A stretch of 14,585 bases of DNA from Nitrospirae bacterium CG1_02_44_142 (GTDB lineage Bacteria; Nitrospirota; Thermodesulfovibrionia; Thermodesulfovibrionales; UBA1546). Both the position numbers and the translations under genes were made by a program. The notes under the pieces are model-generated. The model made no database searches. It saw only the letters and a program-made list of their open reading frames with translations, and was not told the DNA's origin. The stretch's first letter is position 1; every line of letters begins with the position of its first letter. Shown here one piece after another: positions 7,539-13,815 of this stretch. The DNA lies in assembly GCA_001871685.1 (NCBI GenBank), contig MNVK01000121.1:1-14585 (forward strand). Reading direction: 5' to 3'.

Positions 7539-9611
7539 ATGAGTTCAACAATTCTTTTTGCTTTAGGCTGCGGATTGCTCGGCATTATATACGCCGTGCT
7601 CACCGCAATGTGGGTATCAAAGCAGGATGCCGGAAGCGCTAAAATGCAGGAAATCTCAAATGCTGTTAAAGAGGGCGCATATGCGTTCCTGACACGCGAA
7701 TATAAGACAGTAGCGATGGTTGCAGTGGTCCTCGTGGTCCTTATCGCGGCGATGAATCTCGGCATTTGGACGGCTATTGGCTTTATCGTTGGCACAGTCG
7801 GTTCCGCCCTTGCCGGTTTTGTGGGTATGTGGGTTACGGTTCGCGCAAATGTACGCACCACACAGGCTGCGCACAAAGGGCTTCAGGCTGCGCTTAGCCT
7901 GGCGTTCAAAGGCGGCTCGGTAACCGGCGTTATGGTCGTGGGCCTCGGAATTATAGGACTTGCGGGTTTTTATACTATTGCAAAGGCAGCAGACCCTGAG
8001 ATGGCCTTCCATGCTCTCGTAGGCCTCGGGTTCGGCTGTTCACTCATGAGCGTGTTTGCCCGTATCGCAGGCGGTATTTATACAAAGGCTGCTGACGTAG
8101 GCGCGGACCTTGTTGGAAAAGTTGAAGCGGGAATTCCTGAAGATGACCCGAGAAATCCTGCGGTTATAGCCGATAACGTAGGCGACAACGTAGGCGACTG
8201 CGCAGGTATGGCAGCCGACCTTTATGAAACATATACAGTTACGCTCGTTGCAGCAATGCTCCTGGCAAAGACGGTTTTTGGCGTAGGCAGCGGCTGGATT
8301 GAGTTTCCGATGCTCCTCGGCGGAATATCAATTATCGCTTCTATTATAGGAACCTTTGCAGTAAAACTCGGCAAGAGCCAGTATATTATGGGCGCCCTTT
8401 ATAAGGGGCTTGCCGTTGCCGGAGTTCTTGCGGCAATAGTATTTTATTTTGTGACAGGTGAATTTCTGAAAGGCGTAGATGCGGCTTCAATGGCCTCTCA
8501 CCCTTCATTTACACAGTGGAATGTTTTCCTTATGGCAATTATCGGCCTTGTCCTGACCGGACTGATTGTGGTTATAACCGAGTACTTCACTGCTTCTAAG
8601 TATCCCCCGGTGAAACACATTGCAAAGGCCAGTCTGACCGGTCACGGCACAAACGTTATAGCAGGCCTCGCAGTCAGCATGAAGTCAACCGCTGCGCCTG
8701 TTATAGTTATCGTCGCCTCAATCCTCGGCGCATATTCTCTGGGCGGTGGATTTGCCGGTGATGCGGCGGGCGGTCTTTTTGCAATTGCATTGGCAGCAGT
8801 TTCAATGCTTTCAATGACAGGAATTGTTGTTGCGATTGACTCGTATGGGCCAATAACAGACAACGCAGGCGGTATCGCTGAGATGTCTGGACTGCCTGAA
8901 GATATCCGTAAAATCACAGACCCGTTGGATGCAGTCGGAAACACAACAAAGGCTGTTACAAAGGGTTATGCTATAGGCTCGGCAGCGCTTGCAGCGCTGG
9001 TTCTTTTTGCGGAGTATTCAAGGTCCTTTAGCACGCAGCTTTACTTTGACCTTTCAAACCCGATGGTTCTGGCAGGTCTTTTCATTGGCGGACTTCTTCC
9101 TTATTACTACGGCTCGCTTCTTATGGAGGCTGTTGGAAAGGCGGCAGGCAGTATTGTTGAAGAGGTGAGAAGACAGTTCAGAGAGATAAAGGGCATCATG
9201 GAAGGAACAGGCAAGCCTGAATACGGCAAGTGCGTTGACATTGTCACAAAAGGCGCTATCAAGCAGATGATGGTTCCTGCTCTTATCCCTGTTGTTGTTC
9301 CTATCGTAGTTGGCCTTACCCTTGGCAGGGAAGCGCTCGGCGGAGTTCTTATCGGCAGCATCCTTACCGGACTCTTCCAGGCTATCGCCATGACAAGCGG
9401 CGGCGGCGCGTGGGACAATGCCAAGAAATCCTTTGAAGAAGGCGTTACCGACGACAAAGGCGTCGTTCATAAGAAGGGGAGCGAAGGACACAAAGCCTCT
9501 GTTACAGGCGACACGGTTGGCGACCCTTACAAGGACACAGCAGGCCCTGCAATTAACCCGATGATAAAGGTTATTAATATCGTTGCGCTTCTAATTGTCC
9601 CGCTGCTGTAA
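7539..9611 (+). CDS. hppA: Membrane H+-translocating pyrophosphatase (K+-independent type)
   Basis: HppA hydrolyses PPi and couples this to ion pumping across the cytoplasmic membrane. The 690-residue, multi-span protein is full length for the family. The active-site signature DVGADLVGKVE is at 186-196, followed by PEDDPRNPA and DNVGDNVGD (212-220). A third acidic site includes DNAGGIAEMS near 441-450. The motif GNTTKAVTKG (467-476) has Lys471 where K+-dependent enzymes have Ala, marking a K+-independent and most likely H+-pumping enzyme. The start is fixed by AAGGAGGA just upstream and an N-terminal membrane helix. The C-terminus NPMIKVINIVALLIVPLL is typical. Next to qmoABC it can recover energy from the PPi released by ATP sulfurylase, a link known from some sulfate reducers. 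An intrinsic terminator follows the stop codon. Confidence 0.96.
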   Translation: MSSTILFALGCGLLGIIYAVLTAMWVSKQDAGSAKMQEISNAVKEGAYAFLTREYKTVAMVAVVLVVLIAAMNLGIWTAIGFIVGTVGSALAGFVGMWVTVRANVRTTQAAHKGLQAALSLAFKGGSVTGVMVVGLGIIGLAGFYTIAKAADPEMAFHALVGLGFGCSLMSVFARIAGGIYTKAADVGADLVGKVEAGIPEDDPRNPAVIADNVGDNVGDCAGMAADLYETYTVTLVAAMLLAKTVFGVGSGWIEFPMLLGGISIIASIIGTFAVKLGKSQYIMGALYKGLAVAGVLAAIVFYFVTGEFLKGVDAASMASHPSFTQWNVFLMAIIGLVLTGLIVVITEYFTASKYPPVKHIAKASLTGHGTNVIAGLAVSMKSTAAPVIVIVASILGAYSLGGGFAGDAAGGLFAIALAAVSMLSMTGIVVAIDSYGPITDNAGGIAEMSGLPEDIRKITDPLDAVGNTTKAVTKGYAIGSAALAALVLFAEYSRSFSTQLYFDLSNPMVLAGLFIGGLLPYYYGSLLMEAVGKAAGSIVEEVRRQFREIKGIMEGTGKPEYGKCVDIVTKGAIKQMMVPALIPVVVPIVVGLTLGREALGGVLIGSILTGLFQAIAMTSGGGAWDNAKKSFEEGVTDDKGVVHKKGSEGHKASVTGDTVGDPYKDTAGPAINPMIKVINIVALLIVPLL

Positions 9612-9632
9612 AAGAGATTTAAGGCTGAGATT

Positions 9633-9674
9633 AAAAGGGGGTGTTTCCAGATTCATCGGAAACACCCCCTTTTT
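9633..9674 (+). terminator. Intrinsic terminator of hppA
   Basis: A 16-bp perfect stem is formed by AAAAGGGGGTGTTTCC (9633-9648) and its complement (9658-9673) around a 9-nt loop. It ends in a T-run (9670-9674) and lies 21 bp after the hppA stop. The A-run at the other end would let it work in the opposite direction too, though no minus-strand gene is close enough to need it. Confidence 0.92.
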
Positions 9675-9712
9675 AGTTTGTAAGGTTTTATCAGCATTCT
9701 GATTTAGAAAAT

Positions 9713-9837
9713 TGTCATTGCGAGTGAAGCGAAGCCGGGGTCCCCAAAAAGTCAAAGACTTTTTGGGGTGAAGGTCAATCTCAAGCCTTTGACGATAAGA
9801 TTGCCACGCCCCGAGCTGCTCGGGACTCGCAATGACA
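9713..9837. repeat. 125-bp palindromic element with 12-bp terminal inverted repeats
   Basis: The element is bounded by TGTCATTGCGAG (9713-9724) and CTCGCAATGACA (9826-9837), exact inverted copies. Inside are a perfect 12-bp hairpin (CCCCAAAAAGTC 9742-9753, AAA loop, GACTTTTTGGGG 9757-9768) and a second small palindrome CCCGAG/CTCGGG (9810-9815 and 9819-9824). It has no coding capacity. The structure fits a non-autonomous mobile or REP/MITE-like family. The GTCATTGCGAG...CTCGCAATGAC ends are, from memory, a widespread intergenic type in Desulfobacterota and Nitrospirota genomes. Target-site duplications are not obvious. Confidence 0.75.
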
Positions 9838-9870
9838 GACAAAACAAGGCATTGCGGGATTGGGCAGGGC

Positions 9871-9900
9871 TTGACTATATATCAGCTTTTATCGTATAAA
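9871..9900 (+). promoter_or_regulatory. Sigma70-type promoter for the MinD-like ATPase gene
   Basis: TTGACT (9871-9876) and TATAAA (9895-9900) are separated by 18 bp. The predicted start site, about 7 bp after the -10, lies only about 10 bp before the ATG at 9918. No Shine-Dalgarno sequence is visible between them. The transcript would have a very short leader, so initiation may be leaderless-like. Confidence 0.65.
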
Positions 9901-9917
9901 AACTGTTAACATAATTT

Positions 9918-10874
9918 ATGAATAACGGCGCGCAGGATAAGAGATGCGAGATATGAGCTATTGGCGGAGGCAAGGGCGGGACAGGGAAGAGTTTCGTCAC
10001 AAGCGGCATAGGTACGCATCTGGTTTCAAAGGGGAAAAGGGTTGTCATGATTGACGCCGACCTTGGAGGAGCGAATCTCCATACCTTCCTTGGAGTAAGC
10101 AAGCCCAGAAATTCTCTCACCGATTTTTTTGAAAAGAAGGTGCCGCTCAATAACATCATAGTAAACTGCAGTATCCCTGATATGGGGTTGGTGTCGGGGA
10201 CTCTCAGTTCACTTGATTCCGAAAATATCAAGTATGTGCAAAAACTCAAGCTCTTCAGGCAGATTAAGGAGATTGATACGGATTATATTCTCATTGACCT
10301 CGGAGCAGGCTCGCATAATAATACTATTGACACTTTTTTGCTGGCCGATAAGATGATAGTTGTCACAACGGCCGAGATTACAGCTCTGGAGAATATGTAT
10401 CACTTCGTTAAAAATGTTTTTTTCCGGAAACTTAAGATTACCCTCGGCGCGCACGGGCTGAAGGATATGATTCAGGACGTCTGGAAGAACCGGGATGTGC
10501 ATGGCATAAAACACCTTAAGGATGTTGTTGACCACCTTATGGGCACATCTACTCACATCAGGGATATTCTTGAAAAGGAATTATCATCCTTTAGAATATA
10601 TATAGTCCTGAATCAAATAAGAAGCGGCAGGGAAACTATGATTGGAGTGTCTGTTAAAAGTGTGTGCCTGAAATTTCTCGGCTTTAATGCCATGTATGCA
10701 GGGCATATAGAATACGATGAGACTGTGTTAAGGTGCATTAACAAGAGGCTGCCTTTTATGCTTACGCATCCATTTTCGCATGTCGCAAAAGAGATAGGGA
10801 AGCTTACGGAAAATCTCAGGGATGGCAGGCAGGCGTCAGTAATGACCGATAAATATGCCCACAGAAGATTGTAA
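9918..10874 (+). CDS. MinD/FlhG-like P-loop ATPase, interrupted by an in-frame TGA at codon 13
   Basis: This is a ParA/MinD-superfamily ATPase close to FlhG. Codons 14-25 read AIGGGKGGTGKS, a deviant Walker A motif. Codons 44-60 (from MIDADLGGANLHTFLG) hold the switch I region, and DYILIDLGAG at about 123-132 is the Walker B/switch II region. The frame opens at ATG 9918 and runs for 12 codons (MNNGAQDKRCEI) to TGA at 9954-9956, then stays open to 10874. The only later ATG before the core (10047) would delete the P-loop, so 9918 is the natural start. A TGG tryptophan codon, common just before this P-loop in relatives, is the likely ancestral state. Either the base is an error, or the gene carries a nonsense mutation, or the stop is read through. 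It overlaps the next gene by 20 bp. Such ATPases position polar machinery or flagella; the target here is unknown. Confidence 0.8.
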
Positions 10875-11406
10875 AAAATATTTTGAAGCGCTTGAACTCA
10901 GTCCTGACGCCCCCCTGTCAGAGGTGAGGAGTTCATATCTGCATCTAAAAGCATTGTATTCAAATGACTCTGTTGTAACTTCTGCCATCGCCTATGAATT
11001 ATCCGAAGAAAAGCGGCATGACATAGTGGAACAGGTAGAAGAGGCATACACAAAACTTATCGACTTTTTTGAGAATAAAGACACTGACCCCGCAGGCAGC
11101 GAGAAACCGTCTTTTGTTGTGAGTGAAGAACTAAAGCAGTATATATCCGGCATTAAGTCATTCAGCGGCGGATTGTTAAGAGAGATAAGGGAAAAACTTG
11201 GGGTTAACCTGAAAGATATGGCGTCATTCACAAAAATCCGCAAGCAGTATTTTGAAGATATAGAACGCGAGAAATTTTCGTCCCTTCCGGCAGAGGTTTA
11301 TCTGAGAGGTTATGTTATAGAGTATGCGAAGTATCTTTCTCTTGACTCTATAAAAGTCGCTAATGATTACATAGAGAGATACCGGAATCTTGGATGTGAC
11401 AAATGA
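10855..11406 (+). CDS. J-like plus HTH (RodZ/HTH_25-type) protein
   Basis: This 183-residue cytoplasmic protein has two parts. Residues 5-75 look like a degenerate J-domain (YFEALELSPDAPLSEVRSSY, then EEAYTKLIDFF) that lacks the HPD motif needed to stimulate Hsp70. Residues 104-165 form a Cro/RodZ-type helix-turn-helix (LLREIREKLGVNLKDMASFT, then YLRGYVIEYAKYL). Unlike RodZ it has no membrane segment. It begins inside the last 20 bp of the ATPase gene in another frame and lacks its own Shine-Dalgarno, so translation is probably coupled. The pairing suggests that the HTH protein is a partner or localisation target of the MinD-like ATPase; that is inference. Function as a DNA-binding regulator is equally possible. 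Confidence 0.75.
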   Translation: MPTEDCKKYFEALELSPDAPLSEVRSSYLHLKALYSNDSVVTSAIAYELSEEKRHDIVEQVEEAYTKLIDFFENKDTDPAGSEKPSFVVSEELKQYISGIKSFSGGLLREIREKLGVNLKDMASFTKIRKQYFEDIEREKFSSLPAEVYLRGYVIEYAKYLSLDSIKVANDYIERYRNLGCDK

Positions 11407-11456
11407 CGACAGGGTTAGAGCAGGGGGAATGTTTAATTGAAGTTACTAATAATTTT

Positions 11457-12416
11457 TCAGATTCCCTCAATCACTGCCGCTGCCAAGAGCGGGAACATTA
11501 TCTCATGATGGCCTGTGAGGGCATAGGCGCAGCCTTTTTGCAGCGTGGGGCGTCTGAGGACATTCTGAGTCGGCCGGTAGTGCTGCATAAAATCCATATT
11601 TACAGTGGTGATATTTTCAACCTTGCTGCAAAGGTTTCTTGCGATTGTTAATGCCTTTAAAAAAACCTCCGGCATAATGACGGCAGAGCCTAAATTTATA
11701 TAAACGCCTCCTTCTAAATCAGATACCACGGATGTGAAGAGTTTGAAGTCTCTGAGGCTTCCCTCGCCGATTGATGCGCCATCCGCCTGCGGATGCATGT
11801 GGATTATGTCTGTGCCGATGGCAATATGGACGGTTGCCGGAAGTCCAAGATTATAAGCTGCTGCAAAGATGCTCATATCTTTATATTTGAATTTTGAATT
11901 TTGAATCATTTCGCCAAGCGATTTCCCTATGCCATATCCTTTTTTGACCCCTGCGTTTATTGCTTTATTAGTATATCCGCCTGTTTCTTTTGCCATTCCA
12001 AAGGCGCCTTTACACAGTTTCTCTGCAACATCCTCCGAGGTTTGTCCGATGAATGAAAGTTCAAAGTCATGAACAATGCATGCTCCGTTTGTTGCAATTG
12101 CAGTTATAATCCCACGCTTCATAAGGTCAATGATAAGAGGGGATAATCCCACTTTTATCGGATGCGCTCCCATTCCGAGGATTACAGGTTTTTTGTTTTT
12201 TCTTGCATTTATTATGGCCCTCACAACTGCCCTGAAATCCCTTGCTGCAAGTATGTCAGGCAGGTTATGGATAAAATCGGTGAACGACTTGCCCGGTTTA
12301 TGCGGAGCCGCCGCCAGTGAAATCTCGACCTTGCTCTTCCTTTTTGAGATGGGATATGTCTTTAACTTTTTCAGCGAGACAGGCTTGTATCTTTTCATGG
12401 TGTAAGATTTTAACAT
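11457..12416 (-). CDS. Conserved protein of unknown function, possibly deoxyhypusine-synthase-like
   Basis: This 319-residue soluble protein has strongly conserved-looking blocks. They include KPVILGMGAHPIKVGLSPLI (76-95), TNGACIVHDFEL (109-120), IGQTSEDV (123-130), GTDIIHMHPQADGA (201-214), and VYINLGSAVIMPE (238-250) with LTGHHEI near the end. The glycine-rich blocks and His/Asp residues suggest a Rossmann-like enzyme. It recalls bacterial proteins annotated as deoxyhypusine-synthase-like, but I cannot confirm this and would not assign a reaction. A second in-frame ATG (MKRYKPVSL, residue 7) is an alternative start; neither start has a clear ribosome site. Residues 172-178 are encoded by a heptanucleotide repeat. 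It converges with the HTH gene (50 bp apart) and is divergent from rpsT. Confidence 0.75.
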   Translation of the reverse strand: MLKSYTMKRYKPVSLKKLKTYPISKRKSKVEISLAAAPHKPGKSFTDFIHNLPDILAARDFRAVVRAIINARKNKKPVILGMGAHPIKVGLSPLIIDLMKRGIITAIATNGACIVHDFELSFIGQTSEDVAEKLCKGAFGMAKETGGYTNKAINAGVKKGYGIGKSLGEMIQNSKFKYKDMSIFAAAYNLGLPATVHIAIGTDIIHMHPQADGASIGEGSLRDFKLFTSVVSDLEGGVYINLGSAVIMPEVFLKALTIARNLCSKVENITTVNMDFMQHYRPTQNVLRRPTLQKGCAYALTGHHEIMFPLLAAAVIEGI

Positions 12417-12498
12417 AAAAAGGTTGATTTTATAACTAAAATTATGTTAAAAAATATGACTAAATTTTTCGGGGTCTCGGACCTATAAGGAGGAAGAA

Positions 12499-12795
12499 TT
12501 GCCGGCTAAAGCAGCAAAAAAGAAAAATCTTTCAACGCTCAAAAGAGGAAGGCAGGCGGCGGAGCGCAATCTGCGCAATGCCTCTATCCGCTCAAAAATA
12601 AAAACGCTTTCAAAAAAGATTGAGGAAGCAGCAGGCGAAAAAAATCAGGAACAAGTAAAAAAGTTTTTGAGAGAGACAATCAGGACTGTGGATTCGGCTG
12701 TCTCAAAAGGCGTATTACACAAGAATACAGCCTCCAGGAAAATATCAAGACTCTCAAGGCTGGCAAATACAGTTCTCAAAGCTGCAGCAGTCTGA
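12499..12795 (+). CDS. rpsT: Ribosomal protein S20 (TTG start)
   Basis: S20 is a primary 16S rRNA-binding protein of the 30S subunit. The 98-residue, lysine/arginine-rich helical sequence (PAKAAKKKNLSTLKRGRQAA, then RNLRNASIRSKIKTLSKKIE and HKNTASRKISRLSRL) is typical in length and pattern. Translation starts at TTG 12499-12501, preceded by AAGGAGG (12487-12493) at good spacing; no ATG is available. The E. coli gene also uses UUG, where weak initiation is tied to autoregulation, so a similar control is likely. The last 20 bp overlap the 3' end of holA on the other strand, leaving no room for a terminator. An 82-bp AT-rich gap upstream is shared with the divergent gene and holds no clear consensus promoter. 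Confidence 0.95.
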   Translation: MPAKAAKKKNLSTLKRGRQAAERNLRNASIRSKIKTLSKKIEEAAGEKNQEQVKKFLRETIRTVDSAVSKGVLHKNTASRKISRLSRLANTVLKAAAV

Positions 12796-13672
12796 CCAGC
12801 AGGTGTTCTATCGGATAGGCGCCGCCTGATGTTTTTATCTGTATATCGGCATTGTTCAGGAGTTCAAATGCTCTGGAAAAGTCTTTCCGCTGCCCCGAGC
12901 GGCTCGGGGCAGCCTGCATGGACATCTTGCAGTAATGCCAGTTTATCGCGCCTAAAAGGCTATACGGTTCTGTTGTCTCAGCCAGCGTTCTGTATATCCT
13001 GAACACCTTTTCGACATTCTTTTCTCTCAGCGCATTTGTAAGGTCAAAAACGCTGTAATCCCTGCTTCCCTCAACAATTTCCTTTATGGCGCTTATTGTA
13101 ATTGTTTCATTTCCGATTGACGCAAGTTTTTCAATCTCCGCTGACAGAAGCCCTATATCGTCTCCGACAACCCCGATAAGGTATCCCACAGCATCGTCTT
13201 TAATTGTAATGCCCTTTTGCCTTAGCTTTTCTTTTATCCATATAGGCATATCACTCGCTCGCATATCAAGGCAGATGGGCTTTAATCCTTTCGCGCTTTC
13301 TTTCATTTCTTTTTTTAATGCCCCGGCATAGGACATTAGAAAAACCGAGTTTGGCGACGGATTGGCGGCGTAGGATTGGAATTTTTTAAACTCCTTTGCA
13401 GAAATTTTCTGAAGGTTCCTGACAACTACATATCTGCGGCTTCCGAAAAAAGAGATTGTATTTAAGTTGTCAATTATTTCCACTGCGGTCGGGATGCTGT
13501 CGGCAGAATCCATGTCAAAAACATTGAAATTGAAAGGCAGCTCTGTCTCCGGGATTGTCCTTTTGACTGCGGACAGCGCCTCTTCTATCATATACTCGTT
13601 AGCTGCATATAGAAGATAGGCGGGCGAAGTCAGTCCCTGGTCTATTTCCTGCAAAAAGGTTTTAATGCTCAT
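12776..13672 (-). CDS. holA: DNA polymerase III delta subunit
   Basis: HolA is the delta subunit of the clamp loader, which opens the beta clamp for loading. The 298-residue protein is slightly short but within family range. It shows the expected order: an N-terminal domain with YLLYAANEYMIEEA (19-32), FFGSRRYVVVRNLQK (75-89) and LPIWIKEKL-like DMPIWIKEKL (141-150). The middle domain has DDIGLLSAEIEKLA (171-184) and SRDYSVFDLTNAL (203-215), and the C-terminal helical part ends in HLLVRLLQL. A 25-bp palindrome at 12889-12913 encodes QAAPSRSGQ at about residues 253-261 and looks inserted. No clear Shine-Dalgarno precedes the ATG. holA beside rpsT is a common neighbourhood, here tail-to-tail with a 20-bp overlap. 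Confidence 0.92.
   Translation of the reverse strand: MSIKTFLQEIDQGLTSPAYLLYAANEYMIEEALSAVKRTIPETELPFNFNVFDMDSADSIPTAVEIIDNLNTISFFGSRRYVVVRNLQKISAKEFKKFQSYAANPSPNSVFLMSYAGALKKEMKESAKGLKPICLDMRASDMPIWIKEKLRQKGITIKDDAVGYLIGVVGDDIGLLSAEIEKLASIGNETITISAIKEIVEGSRDYSVFDLTNALREKNVEKVFRIYRTLAETTEPYSLLGAINWHYCKMSMQAAPSRSGQRKDFSRAFELLNNADIQIKTSGGAYPIEHLLVRLLQL
12889..12913. repeat. 25-bp palindrome inside holA
   Basis: GCTGCCCCGAGC (12889-12900) and GCTCGGGGCAGC (12902-12913) are perfect inverted copies around one base. The core at 12892-12908 matches 16 of 17 bases of the palindrome at 9808-9824 in the intergenic element. It keeps the holA frame open. Confidence 0.75.
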
Positions 13673-13704
13673 TGTTAATATATTTTAGCACAGGTGGATT
13701 TTAG

Positions 13705-13773
13705 TATGAGTCTGCCTGAAGGCAGAAACGCATGTAAAAAGTCTTGACATTTTCTATGAGTTTGCCCTATATA
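13705..13773 (+). promoter_or_regulatory. Promoter of the TPR gene with palindrome and direct repeat
   Basis: TTGACA (13744-13749) and TATATA (13768-13773), 18 bp apart, form a near-consensus sigma70 promoter. A 16-bp palindrome TCTGCC-TGAA-GGCAGA (13711-13726) lies upstream, in the gap shared with divergent holA. TATGAGTCTGCC (13705-13716) recurs as TATGAGTTTGCC (13755-13766) with one mismatch, exactly 50 bp further on and inside the promoter spacer. This could be a pair of operator half-sites; no regulator is identified. Confidence 0.6.
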
Positions 13774-13815
13774 TATAGCATTAAATTTTGCTCGGACAAA
13801 GGAGAGAGGAAATCA

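Noticed and set aside
9954..9956. TGA as a selenocysteine codon
   Set aside because: No convincing SECIS-like hairpin follows, the position precedes a P-loop where relatives have Trp, and no Sec-enzyme family fits.
9918..10874. Genome-wide reassignment of TGA to Trp
   Set aside because: At least five genes in the window end naturally at TGA and tryptophans are encoded by TGG throughout.
11403..11651. An 82-codon plus-strand frame whose ATG overlaps the stop of the HTH gene
   Set aside because: It lies almost wholly antisense to the 3' end of the conserved minus-strand gene, has no recognisable domain and looks like a shadow frame.
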